Positions 1-7,782 of a stretch of 18,813 nt of DNA are shown piece after piece; within the stretch, counting starts at the first letter, position 1; every line of letters begins with the position of its first letter. Source of the DNA: Syntrophomonadaceae bacterium (GTDB lineage: Bacteria; Bacillota; Ch66; Ch109). The translations under genes were made by a program, and so were the position numbers. The notes below the pieces were generated by a model that saw only the letters and a program-made list of their open reading frames with translations, did not search any database and was not told the DNA's origin. The DNA is taken from assembly GCA_012512295.1 (NCBI GenBank), contig JAAZDI010000036.1:1-18813 (forward strand), given 5' to 3'.

Positions 1-240
1 AACATAGAACATGAGCGTATACCCGTAAAAACACCTAATATGAACGCTTATATTGAATCATTCCACGCTATTTTAGAAGATGAATGCTACAGTCGTAATG
101 AATTTAGAGATTTCGCTGAAGCTTACCAGGTAATTGCTGAATATATGGACTATTACAATACTCGTCGCAGACATAGCAGTATAAACTATATGGCCCCAGA
201 GGAATTTTACCCTGGCAAATTACAGGGCAGCCTCTGGTAG
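1..240 (+). pseudogene. IS3-family transposase OrfB, C-terminal fragment
   Basis: The frame is open from base 1, and the ATG at 40 is an internal codon rather than a start. The translated residues include the NAYIESFHA stretch that holds the third acidic residue of the DDE catalytic triad, followed by the YYNTRRRHSSINYMAPEEFY ending usual for IS3-family integrase-core transposases. The protein would bind the element ends and catalyse strand transfer. Compared with the right-hand copy, a small deletion and frame change after PEEFY replace the last residues and end the frame six codons earlier. The first two catalytic aspartates lie beyond the window, so whether a complete copy exists cannot be judged. 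Confidence 0.85.
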
Positions 241-302
241 CATAGTTGGAGAATATGTTTACCACAACCCTTAATCACTATGAAGTGGGCGACCGCACTG
301 GT

Positions 303-340
303 GTCAAGGGTGCGAAGCAGGCGCAGCCCTTGCCCTTGAC
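303..340 (+). repeat. Hairpin in the IS 3' tail
   Basis: GTCAAGGG at 303-310 pairs with CCCTTGAC at 333-340. Inside it TGCG at 311-314 pairs with CGCA, leaving a 7-nt loop and a 7-nt bulge. The same 38 bases occur unchanged at 18461-18498 in the inverted copy, although nearby bases differ between copies. It could be a transcription stop or a structural part of the IS end; there is no T-run of the kind that would settle it as a terminator. Confidence 0.6.
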
Positions 341-411
341 TCCATAAGGGAGCCAGCTAGAATTATTGTAGGGTTGGTTGTGGGAAGTTGAAATTGTTAG
401 TATTTGTTTGA

Positions 412-1088
412 ATGCTTCACTATATTGTCTGTTTTTCATATGTTATCTACCCCCTGTTTTTAATTTTAGCATATACAAGGATTTACTCCAAATTAATTGG
501 GGGGCTATATAGAAACCATGATTTACCTATTAAAAGGAACATTCTGAATCGCCAATTCAAAGTATCTCAACCTAATAAAGTCTGGGTCTCAGACATTACA
601 TATATTTATACAAAAGAAGGTTGGCTGTACCTTGCAATCATAATAGATTTATATGGGCGTAAAGTAGTTGGTTGGTCAATGAACGAAAGAATTACCAAAG
701 AATTAGTATTAGAAGCACTGGAAATGGCCATTAACAGGCGAAAACCAGCACGTGGCTTGATATTTCATTCGGATCGTGGTAGCCAATATGCAAGCCATGA
801 ATTTCAAAGAATGTTGTGGGAACATGGGTTTATTTCCTCAATGAGCCGCAAGGGTAATTGTTGGGATAATGCCGTATCAGAAAGCTTTTTTCAACTTTAA
901 AAACAGAATTAATATATCAAAATCAATATGAATCTCGCGGAGAAGCTAAACGTAATATATTTCAATATATAGAAATATTTTACAATAGATTTAGACTTCA
1001 TTCTGCTTGGGGTTATAAAAGTTCGGAAGAATACGAAAACGAGAGAAAAACGCCTAAACTATGTGTCTTATTTAACGGGGGAACCCCA
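412..1088 (+). pseudogene. Second IS3-family transposase OrfB, 5'-truncated and frameshifted
   Basis: From about position 480 the frame encodes the rve integrase core of an IS3-family OrfB different from the one at the window ends. It has the N-terminal VWVSDITYIYT block with the first Asp, HSDRGSQY with the second Asp, and NAVSESFF with the catalytic Glu. The frame stops at 900, but the normal C-terminus (STLKTELIYQ, then FYNRFRLHSAWGYKSSEEY) resumes at 891 in another frame. The junction is a run of six T (886-891) where seven would keep the frame, so one base has been lost or misread. The HTH region and left end are missing, replaced by the neighbouring IS at 417. The element may end near the GGGGGAACCCCA stretch at about 1077-1088. 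The first codons from 412 are probably not original. Confidence 0.8.
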
Positions 1089-1298
1089 AACGAACCCCTT
1101 AAGCTCACAGGTGATAAGAAAAGCTTTGAACCTACAGGAAACAAGATCTTGGAACTGTTTATGCCGGTTAAAATTATTTATTTCAAGGAAGGTGGTTCTG
1201 TGAAACGTCTCCTGCCAGAACGATATTTAGAGCTCGGCAGGGTGCTGAACATGATTGGCTTTGATATGAATATTTTTGCTGAACCAAGGGCTCCTTAA
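1089..1298 (+). other. Unrecognised open frame downstream of the IS remnant
   Basis: The corrected transposase frame stays open past the expected transposase end until a TAA at 1296-1298. The extra residues do not resemble a transposase, and I do not recognise them. An internal GTG near 1200 follows an AAGGAAGGTGG stretch that could serve as a ribosome binding site, giving a possible peptide of about 30 residues that begins VKRLLPERYLELGR. It may be the scarred end of a gene that the IS entered. No function is proposed. Confidence 0.3.
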
Positions 1299-1790
1299 GG
1301 CATCTGACTCCAAATGCTGGTAAAAGAAATTGTTATTCCTTATGATTAAGGGTGCGGAAGATGAGTTAGAGTAAAATTATAGTATTCAAAATGCTTGTAA
1401 AAAAAAGCACCCTGCAAAGCAGAGTAGCCCAAAACACGCAATTCCCTAGTAATATTAAAAAGTAAATCATTGATCTTGAAAATTCAAAGTATCTAGAGGT
1501 AAATTTTTCTCATTTTAAGGAATTACTTGAAGAACATGAGAATATTTGTTTAAGTTGCTCTACTGTTTATCATATCTTAAGTCAGGCTGGAATTAAAATC
1601 TTCAAAAAGCTTCATAAACGCTAGGCTCATAATCGTCGTAAGAGAAAACCAGAGAAAGGAATAATAGTACAGATTGGTCCTTAACCACATCCTTGGATTA
1701 TCGGGGGAGGTTTTTTATCCTTACATGCTCCCTTAACTGGTTGAGACTATTTTTATAAGTTTATTTGCTTGAAGTAGTATTTCCACATGT
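1299..1790. other. Gene-poor stretch with transposase debris
   Basis: Apart from the broken transposase, I see no gene here. A weak inverted repeat (CTTGAA near 1769 and TTCAAG near 1790) lies just beyond the stop of the coaD-like gene but has no T-run, so it is not called a terminator. No clear stop signal for the leftward operon was found before this region. Confidence 0.5.
1395..1765 (+). pseudogene. ISNCY/IS1202-like transposase remnant
   Basis: A degenerate reading of this stretch gives blocks typical of ISNCY-type (IS1202-like) transposases: FPSNIKK, then KYLEVNFSHFKELLEEHE, STVYHILSQAGIK and IIVQIGP followed by PHPWI. In intact relatives these correspond to the helix-turn-helix and linker before the first catalytic Asp, in a motif like VQIDGSPHDW. 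Here the Asp position reads Gly, and stops fall at 1463-1465, after the HKR block and after IGP. Similarity fades after about 1730. It lies between the IS3 debris and the end of the coaD-like gene. The family name comes from remembered motif patterns only. Confidence 0.6.
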
Positions 1791-2294
1791 TCAAGTATTG
1801 AAAATGCTAGATGTTTTTTTAAATATGTCCCTCCTCCTGAATCTCTCGACAACGGCTTCTGGTACAAATTTTGAGATATCACCTTTTTTCAAAGCTATTT
1901 CTTTAACTATACTTGAACTAAGATGTAAATATTTATCGCAAGATATTAAATAGATAATCTCTATAGTATTGTCTAATTTCTTATTAATAACATCAAGTTG
2001 GGTTTCGAAATGAAGATCTGATAAATTTCTTAATCCCCTTATAATAATATCAGCTTTGTTAATTTTTGCACAATCAACTAATAGTCCATCGAAGGTGATA
2101 ATGCTAATATTTTTTAAGTGCTTAGTTGATTCTCTAATCATTGCTACCCTATCAGCTAAAGGGAAAAAACTCTTTTTATCGCAATTGTCTAAAACACCGA
2201 TAATAAGCTTGCTTACAATTTTCGTGGATCTTTCAATAATATTTAAATGCCCATTTGTTATCGGATCGAAACTTCCTGGATATAGACCAATCAT
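1791..2294 (-). CDS. coaD: Phosphopantetheine adenylyltransferase (CoaD-like)
   Basis: CoaD transfers AMP from ATP to 4'-phosphopantetheine to make dephospho-CoA, the penultimate step of CoA synthesis in the cytosol. The 167-residue product has the nucleotidyltransferase signature YPGSFDPITNGH at residues 5-16, the IIRGLR block, and the LSSSIVKE motif near the C-terminus, where ATP binds. Length is normal for the family. The segment after RGLR reads FETQLDVINKKL and differs from the common FEYE-type sequence, so this may be a diverged paralogue. A GGGGGA stretch precedes the ATG by a few bases. It starts 32 bp after the thiolase stop, so it is probably the last gene of the fadN-thiolase operon. 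Placing a CoA-synthesis gene there is unusual and may serve CoA supply during CoA-thioester catabolism (inference). Confidence 0.9.
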   Translation of the reverse strand: MIGLYPGSFDPITNGHLNIIERSTKIVSKLIIGVLDNCDKKSFFPLADRVAMIRESTKHLKNISIITFDGLLVDCAKINKADIIIRGLRNLSDLHFETQLDVINKKLDNTIEIIYLISCDKYLHLSSSIVKEIALKKGDISKFVPEAVVERFRRRDIFKKTSSIFNT

Positions 2295-2326
2295 AGAGAT
2301 TCCCCCACGTTTATGTAACCGATTAC

Positions 2327-3463
2327 TTAAAGCATCTCAAAAACTGCAGCAGCTCCCATTCCTCCACCAATACACATGCTGACCATTCCATACTTTAAAT
2401 TTCTTTTTTTCATCTCATAGATAAGGGTCGTAGTTAATTTCGCACCAGTCGCACCTAATGGGTGACCTAGTGCTATTGCGCCACCATTAACATTCACTAT
2501 TTCTTCATTGAGACCAAGTTCTCTAATAACTGCTACCGACTGGGCTGCGAAGGCTTCATTGAGCTCTATTAATTCTATATCTTGTAAATCTAAATTAGCT
2601 TGTTTTAATGCTTTAGGAATTGCATAAATTGGGCCAATGCCCATTATCTCGGGATCGCACCCGGCGACCGCAAAGGATTTAAGGACAGCTAGTGGTTTTA
2701 TGTCAAGCTCGTTAGCCCTTTTTTCTGACATTATTAATAAAGCACTAGCCCCATCGGTTGTTTGTGAAGAGTTATGAGCTGTAACTGTCCCACCTACTTT
2801 AAATGCTGGTCTTGCGTTCGCAATTTTTTCGGGAGTCATATTTGACTTAAGATCATCGGTATCAACTGTTATTGCATCTGCTTTTACTGGAACAATTTCT
2901 TCTTTAAACCGTCCTGATTTAACTGCTTCCTCCGCTTTCGAAAAACTTCTAAAAGCAAATTCATCTTGTTGTTCCCTTGTGACTTTGAACCTTTTAGCCA
3001 CTTCTTCAGCTGTCAATCCCATACTTAGGTAATATTCCGGGTAGTTTTCTATTAATTCCGGGTGGGGGCAAACTCTCGTTCCCCCAAGTGGAACCATACT
3101 CATACTCTCAAAGCCGCCCGTAACCACAACATCTGCCCCCCCTACCATAACTTTATGGATACCCAATGCGATAGCCTGTAACCCCGATGAACAAAACCTA
3201 TTAATCGTCATGGCCGGTACGCTATACGGTAAACCAGCTCTAATGGCAATTGTCCTAGCCGCATTGTAGCCTTGCTCAAGTTCCGGGAAGGCACACCCTA
3301 AAATGACATCATCTATATCATTAACGTCTACTTGAGGTACTTTATCTAAACATCCTCTAACCGCAATAGCTCCCAATTCGTCAGGTCTAACGTCCTTTAA
3401 ACTCCCTCGAACAGCCTTACCCATCGGGGTTCTCACTGCCGAAACTATAACTGCCTTACGCAT
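2327..3463 (-). CDS. Acetyl-CoA C-acyltransferase (thiolase, FadA-type)
   Basis: Thiolase cleaves 3-ketoacyl-CoA with CoA to give acetyl-CoA and a shortened acyl-CoA; for acetoacetyl-CoA it yields two acetyl-CoA. The nucleophilic Cys91 is in NRFCSSG, His334 in NGGAIALGHPLGATG, and the general-base Cys364 in the C-terminal CIGGGMGAA motif, so all three catalytic residues are present. At 378 residues it is slightly shorter than most thiolases. An AGGAGGG site lies in the 10-bp gap after the fadN stop, which implies co-transcription and perhaps translational coupling. In beta-oxidation FadN and FadA act in sequence. Chain-length preference cannot be read from the sequence, so an acetoacetyl-CoA-specific role is possible but unproven. 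Confidence 0.95.
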   Translation of the reverse strand: MRKAVIVSAVRTPMGKAVRGSLKDVRPDELGAIAVRGCLDKVPQVDVNDIDDVILGCAFPELEQGYNAARTIAIRAGLPYSVPAMTINRFCSSGLQAIALGIHKVMVGGADVVVTGGFESMSMVPLGGTRVCPHPELIENYPEYYLSMGLTAEEVAKRFKVTREQQDEFAFRSFSKAEEAVKSGRFKEEIVPVKADAITVDTDDLKSNMTPEKIANARPAFKVGGTVTAHNSSQTTDGASALLIMSEKRANELDIKPLAVLKSFAVAGCDPEIMGIGPIYAIPKALKQANLDLQDIELIELNEAFAAQSVAVIRELGLNEEIVNVNGGAIALGHPLGATGAKLTTTLIYEMKKRNLKYGMVSMCIGGGMGAAAVFEML

Positions 3464-3473
3464 ATTATCCCTC

Positions 3474-5834
3474 CTAATTTCTTAATGGTCTGCCTGTTTT
3501 TAGCATATGTTCTATTCGCTGGTGAGTTTTTTCCTCTCCACAAAGACTTAAAAATGCTTCCTTCTCTAAATCTAAAATATGTTGCTCATCCACCATGCTA
3601 TTGCTAGGCAATTCTCCTCCACATAATACATGGGCTATTTTTTTGGCTATATACATATCATATTCAGATATAAAGCCACCTCTATACATTTGGTAAAGGT
3701 TAAATTTCAAAGTAGCTAAAAGATTAGTTCCGCCGACCCTATATTTCCTGTTCCTATCAAATTGGCCTACGCCTTTTGCAAGTTGTAGGACATCCTGTTT
3801 AGCTTCATATAATTGATAGTCCTTGTTCATGCTTATTTCATCAGTTTTACGCAGGTATCCTAACATTTTCGCATCTGGTTCACTACTAGATACCTTTGCA
3901 AAGATAATTGTTTCTAAAGCCTGTGTTACGAATGGAGTTAAATCTACTTTTTGATTATCACTTATGTCTTCAATCGACCTTAATAGTAACTCTTTGGTAC
4001 CCCCACCAGCGGGCAATAGTCCAACACCGACTTCCACCAATCCCATATATAGTTCTGCAAAACCTCTAACCTTATGTGCATGTAATACAATTTCAGCCCC
4101 ACCACCTAAGGTCATAGCATAAGGTGCAGCAATTACAGGCCTGTTTGAATATTTTAAAGCCATGTTCATACCTTGAAAGGTAGTTACTAAGTTTTCAATT
4201 GCCTTCCAGTTTTTTGCACGGGAATTTTCCAATATATAAGGCAGATTTGCTCCTACACAGAAATTTTTGCCTACGCTTGCAAAAATCACACCTTTATAAT
4301 TTACTTCAACTTCTTTCAAGGCTTGATGTGTAAATTCTACTACCTGATCAGTGATACTCGAATTTGGTGAGTGTAGTATCATACAGGCCACATCATCGCC
4401 CATATCGAAAAGTGATATATGATCACTCTTTATTACACTTCTGCCGTTTTTGTACAGGTTTAGAGGAGTTATTCTTTTTTTCGACAAATCAAGTTGTTTT
4501 TCGTCATAAAATTTATCCTTTCCAGAGTTTATCAGTTCACTGACAATTGGTGGTATATCCTCTCCTTCAGCTTTCATCCGATCTACTGATTTTTTTACAC
4601 CTATGATGTCCCAAAGTTCAAAAGGCCCAACTTCCCAATTGTACCCCCATTTCATGGCATTATCTATATCCACAATATCATCGGAAATCTCTGGAACCAT
4701 CTTTGCCGAAAACAGCAGTGTTTCTTTTATAACATCCCAGACAAATTGATTTAATTTATTTTTACCATATACAAGTGTATTTAGTTTTTTGCCAAAATCT
4801 TTTATCTTTTTAATCTCATTTAATTCTGCCAAGTCGATCTTTTCTTTACTACGATAACTAAAATCTTGGTGATTTAAAACCAATGTTTCCTTGCCTTCCT
4901 TTTTATAGAAACCTGATTTTACTTTATCACCCAAGAGGTTTTTTCTAACCATCTCTTTAACATATTCCGGCATCTTCAAAATCTCTTTTTCTTTTGCATC
5001 CGTTACATTTTCTTTTAAATATTCGGCAACTAGTGTTAATGTGTCAATTCCAATTATATCCAGGAGCCTAAAGGTCCCTGTTTTTGGTCTCCCAATTTCT
5101 ACACCTGTTAAAGCATCAGCTTCTTCAAAGCTTAAATCATATTCTAATATTTTATGCATAATAATACCAAGGGCGTAAACACCAACTCGATTTGCTATAA
5201 AACCCGGAGTATCCTTTGCTTGCACAACCCCTTTTCCTAGCTTACGCTCACAAAAATTCATTATCAATTCAATTGTGTCTTTGCTGGTATTCTTTGAAGG
5301 AATAATTTCAACAAGTTTCATATACCTTGGGGGATTAAAAAAATGTGTCCCTAAAAACCTTGCTTTTAGCTTTTCATTTAAGCCTTCACTGAGAGCGTTA
5401 ATCGATATACCCGAGGTATTAGAGCTCAAAATAGCATTATCTTTTAGGTATGGTTCTATTTTCTTATATACATCCTGTTTTATTTGTTGATTTTCTATCA
5501 CAGCTTCTATTACCCAATCTGCTTCTCTCAGTTTTTCCAAATCATCTTCTATGTTTCCGAAAGTCAGATATTTTATATTTTCTTTTGTGTATAACATTGT
5601 GGATCTTTTGTCTTCCATTCTTGCCTTAGCTTTTAATGCAAACCTATTTCTAACTTCTTTATCTTCTAATGTTAGACCTTTTTTCTTTTCTTCATCTGAA
5701 AGCTTATCTGGAACAATATCTAATAATAATACTTGAATCCCAGCGTTAGCTAAGTGAGCAGCTATGCCGCTTCCCATTACACCCGCACCTATGACTGCCG
5801 CTTGTTTTATATCATAAACCCCTTTTTGTTTCAT
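3474..5834 (-). CDS. fadN: 3-hydroxyacyl-CoA dehydrogenase / enoyl-CoA hydratase fusion (FadN-like)
   Basis: This 786-residue protein joins an N-terminal NAD-dependent 3-hydroxyacyl-CoA dehydrogenase to a C-terminal crotonase domain, the order found in Bacillus FadN and the reverse of E. coli FadB. The Rossmann motif GAGVMGSGIA covers residues 16-25. The catalytic His164 sits in GTHFFNPPRYMKLVEI with Glu176 after it. HAD helical domains follow to about residue 430. The crotonase part keeps both catalytic glutamates, in TLGGGAE and GLVEVGVGL, and the LPAGGGT loop. It should hydrate 2-enoyl-CoA and oxidise the 3-hydroxyacyl-CoA to the 3-keto form, producing NADH. A GGGGAGG site precedes the ATG. 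A terminator separates it from the upstream CoA-transferase gene, so it likely has its own promoter, and a 17-bp palindrome lies about 25 bp upstream of the start. Confidence 0.94.
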   Translation of the reverse strand: MKQKGVYDIKQAAVIGAGVMGSGIAAHLANAGIQVLLLDIVPDKLSDEEKKKGLTLEDKEVRNRFALKAKARMEDKRSTMLYTKENIKYLTFGNIEDDLEKLREADWVIEAVIENQQIKQDVYKKIEPYLKDNAILSSNTSGISINALSEGLNEKLKARFLGTHFFNPPRYMKLVEIIPSKNTSKDTIELIMNFCERKLGKGVVQAKDTPGFIANRVGVYALGIIMHKILEYDLSFEEADALTGVEIGRPKTGTFRLLDIIGIDTLTLVAEYLKENVTDAKEKEILKMPEYVKEMVRKNLLGDKVKSGFYKKEGKETLVLNHQDFSYRSKEKIDLAELNEIKKIKDFGKKLNTLVYGKNKLNQFVWDVIKETLLFSAKMVPEISDDIVDIDNAMKWGYNWEVGPFELWDIIGVKKSVDRMKAEGEDIPPIVSELINSGKDKFYDEKQLDLSKKRITPLNLYKNGRSVIKSDHISLFDMGDDVACMILHSPNSSITDQVVEFTHQALKEVEVNYKGVIFASVGKNFCVGANLPYILENSRAKNWKAIENLVTTFQGMNMALKYSNRPVIAAPYAMTLGGGAEIVLHAHKVRGFAELYMGLVEVGVGLLPAGGGTKELLLRSIEDISDNQKVDLTPFVTQALETIIFAKVSSSEPDAKMLGYLRKTDEISMNKDYQLYEAKQDVLQLAKGVGQFDRNRKYRVGGTNLLATLKFNLYQMYRGGFISEYDMYIAKKIAHVLCGGELPSNSMVDEQHILDLEKEAFLSLCGEEKTHQRIEHMLKTGRPLRN

Positions 5835-5859
5835 TATTTGACCTCCCCGTTTTTGATCG

Positions 5860-5876
5860 TAGTGTCAATAACACTA
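5860..5876 (-). promoter_or_regulatory. Candidate operator palindrome upstream of fadN
   Basis: TAGTGTCAATAACACTA is a perfect inverted repeat with 6-bp arms and a 5-bp centre, about 25 bp before the fadN ATG. On the minus strand it directly follows a weak -10-like TACATT, with a TTGAAT as possible -35 at a loose 19-bp spacing. The layout resembles a repressor operator over a transcription start. No matching repressor gene lies in the window. Confidence 0.4.
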
Positions 5877-5911
5877 ATGTAAAAAACTTTCAGGGTTGAC
5901 ATTCAAAACCG

Positions 5912-5962
5912 TAAAAAGGAAGGTAGAAGGTTGGCGATTTTTCGCCTACCAACCTCCCTACC
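5912..5962 (-). terminator. Rho-independent terminator after the CoA-transferase gene
   Basis: Read leftward, GGTAG and AGGTTGG arms at 5947-5962 pair with complementary bases at 5922-5934, closing on GGCGA/TCGCC near the loop. The structure ends in a run of five T (5912-5916 complement). It starts 29 bp past the CoA-transferase stop and separates that transcript from fadN. Confidence 0.8.
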
Positions 5963-5990
5963 TCCACCATATGTGAGTTTTATATAATCC

Positions 5991-7301
5991 CTAAATTAAT
6001 CTATATTCTTTGGCCTCTTTTGTTAACTGATCTCTAAAGTCTGGATGTGCAATTCCGATCATTGCTTTTACCCTCTCCTGAATGCTCTTACCCTTAAGAT
6101 CCGCTATTCCGTACTCAGTTACTACGTATTGAACATCAGTTCTCGGTGTAGTAATAACAGCTCCTGGCGGTAGAACAGATGTGATTCTAGATACCTTTGT
6201 TCCATCTTTTTTCTCTGCAGTAGATTTAAAGGCAAGGAATGACTTTCCACCTTCTGATAAGCTTGCACCTCTTACAAAGTCTAGCTGCCCTCCTGTGCCA
6301 CTGAATTGGTCAAAACCCAAGGATTCCGAACAAATTTGACCTGTTAAATCACACATTAAGGCATTGTTAATGGATATGAATTTTTTGTTCTTTGCTATAT
6401 TATTCACATCTGCTATGTAAGAAATTGGATATGTTTTTAACGAAGGATTTCTGTCCATAAAGTCATATAACCTTTTTGAACCTATTCCAAAGCTACAAGT
6501 TATTTCACCTGGATTTAATGTCTTTTGGCTGCCGTCGATAGCGCCTTTTTCTGCTAAGTCTACCATAGAATCGACGAACATCTCAGTATGAACTCCCAGG
6601 TGTTTATGATTCTCCAAGAAAAAACCTACCGCATTTGCAACTCCACCCAAACCGATCTGAATAGTTGACCCATCTTCAATACGTTCCACAATATATGAAG
6701 CAATTTGTTTATCTGTTTCAGTTACCGGTGGCTGAGGTAATTCGGCAATCTCATGGTCTTTTTCCACAATAAAATCAACATCTTTGACATTGATAAAGGC
6801 TTCCTTGCCCCCAAAAACATATGGTGTCTTATTGTTTACTTGAACTATTATCAGATCCGCATAATCAGCGGCAGCAAAACCGTTAAAGGTTCCTAAAGGA
6901 CCATAACTCATATTTCCGTCCTCATCAGGTGGTGATACCTCGCAAATAAATACATTTGCTTTTATCCTGTTATATGTCAGCCAATCAGTTTGAGAGAATT
7001 GATATGAAGTGACCTCAACATTGCCTTCTGGATACATCTTCCTTTCATAAGGCCCCATAAATGTAGTGTGATGATTTATATGACCCTTATATTTTCCCTG
7101 TAAGTATTTAAAAGGATACAGTATAAGCCCTGTCAACATGGTAACATTTTCAAGTTCTTTGTATCTTTCAGTAATTGCCTCAATGATGTCAACTGGAGCG
7201 CTTCCACATGGTGGATACCACACCCTATCATTTGATTTTATTTTACTTGCCGCTTCCTCAGCTGTTATCAACTTACTTTTATACTCCTCTTTCCAAGACA
7301 T
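5991..7301 (-). CDS. Acetyl-CoA hydrolase/transferase-family CoA-transferase
   Basis: The protein belongs to the family of butyryl-CoA:acetate and 4-hydroxybutyrate CoA-transferases, which move CoA between acetyl-CoA and short carboxylates through a glutamyl-CoA thioester. The key block GVHTEMFVDSMVDLAEKG carries the expected catalytic Glu at about residue 240. The preceding IQIGLGGVANAV stretch matches the CoA-binding loop of the family. Common relatives have SDG after the Glu-Met-Phe; here it is VDS, so substrate choice may differ. The preferred start is the ATG at 7301, seven bases after AAGGAGG; a GTG one codon upstream is too close to that site. Length, about 436 residues, is normal. It would activate the imported acid with acetyl-CoA as donor and release acetate. 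A hydrolase role cannot be excluded from sequence. Confidence 0.9.
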   Translation of the reverse strand: MSWKEEYKSKLITAEEAASKIKSNDRVWYPPCGSAPVDIIEAITERYKELENVTMLTGLILYPFKYLQGKYKGHINHHTTFMGPYERKMYPEGNVEVTSYQFSQTDWLTYNRIKANVFICEVSPPDEDGNMSYGPLGTFNGFAAADYADLIIVQVNNKTPYVFGGKEAFINVKDVDFIVEKDHEIAELPQPPVTETDKQIASYIVERIEDGSTIQIGLGGVANAVGFFLENHKHLGVHTEMFVDSMVDLAEKGAIDGSQKTLNPGEITCSFGIGSKRLYDFMDRNPSLKTYPISYIADVNNIAKNKKFISINNALMCDLTGQICSESLGFDQFSGTGGQLDFVRGASLSEGGKSFLAFKSTAEKKDGTKVSRITSVLPPGAVITTPRTDVQYVVTEYGIADLKGKSIQERVKAMIGIAHPDFRDQLTKEAKEYRLI

Positions 7302-7782
7302 CACAATTCCTCCTTATCATTTCATAGTCTCTCGGCATTCACCGATGGTGATTACGCAAGGCTTTGCTTGAACCATCAATATAGATTTCCTTCTACTTTT
7401 TATAGTAGGAGAATTTATTTTTTATGAGTTTATAACTGGAAATCCTCATCTAAAATAATTTTGCGTATTATGCAAAAGCACTTGACTTTTAAGAATCACC
7501 TCCCCCCCTATACTTGTGCGTGAAGGGGTTTGTTCCTCCCCTGCTGCAAAACTTGGGGTGATTTTTATGAAACCTAATTTAATTTCACATATAGCTTACC
7601 AAAATTTTGTTCTTCAGCATTTACGTCAGTACTACTCTGACGGGGTTTTTGTCATCGTAAGAAAAGACTGACATCTTATAGCAAAGCTCTTGATGACTGA
7701 TTTATCTTAAATTACCACTTTTGTTTGTTTGATATTTAGGTTTTTACCTCCCTAATTTCGAGAGGCTATTTTCACATATTTT
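7302..7782. other. Long leader/intergenic region upstream of the CoA-transferase gene
   Basis: About 480 bases separate the hydratase-family gene from the CoA-transferase. I see no conserved gene. It holds an imperfect dyad at 7337-7353 (ATTCACC/GGTGATT), a possible stem at 7344-7377 (GATGGT pairing with ACCATC), and a longer pair, AATCACC at 7494-7500 with GGTGATT at 7557-7563. No -24/-12 element was found in it. The length suggests a separate promoter or a structured leader for the CoA-transferase gene. It does not match any riboswitch class I can recognise. Confidence 0.45.
7567..7671 (+). CDS. Small open reading frame, unrecognised
   Basis: A 34-codon frame begins ATG AAA CCT and is preceded by GGGGTGA at a suitable distance for a ribosome binding site. 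The peptide starts MKPNLISHIAYQNF and ends VIVRKD. It runs opposite to every real gene of the block. I do not recognise it; it may be the N-terminal stub of a lost transposase, since IS debris is common here, or a chance frame. Confidence 0.2.
   Translation: MKPNLISHIAYQNFVLQHLRQYYSDGVFVIVRKD

Larger units (their letters stand above)
1..417 (+). mobile_element. IS3-type element, 3' part (left inverted copy)
   Basis: This is the 3' end of an IS3-type insertion sequence, cut by the window edge. It holds the end of the transposase gene and about 177 nt of non-coding tail. The reverse complement of 18387-18813 matches it almost base for base up to position 417, where the two copies diverge abruptly, so 417 is probably at or within a few bases of the element end. 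Differences are a roughly 13-nt net deletion near the end of the ORF, a 3-nt insertion near 374 and a few substitutions. The tail can fold: CCACAACC at 262-269 pairs with GGTTGTGG at 376-383, enclosing a hairpin at 303-340. The 5' half and the outer terminal repeat lie outside the window. Confidence 0.8.

Noticed and set aside
1769..1790. Inverted repeat after the coaD-like stop as terminator
   Set aside because: Arms are only six bases with a long loop and no following T-run.
5941..5962. GG-N10-GC pattern resembling a -24/-12 promoter before fadN
   Set aside because: It lacks the TGGCA and TTGC flanks and lies within the terminator stem of the CoA-transferase gene.
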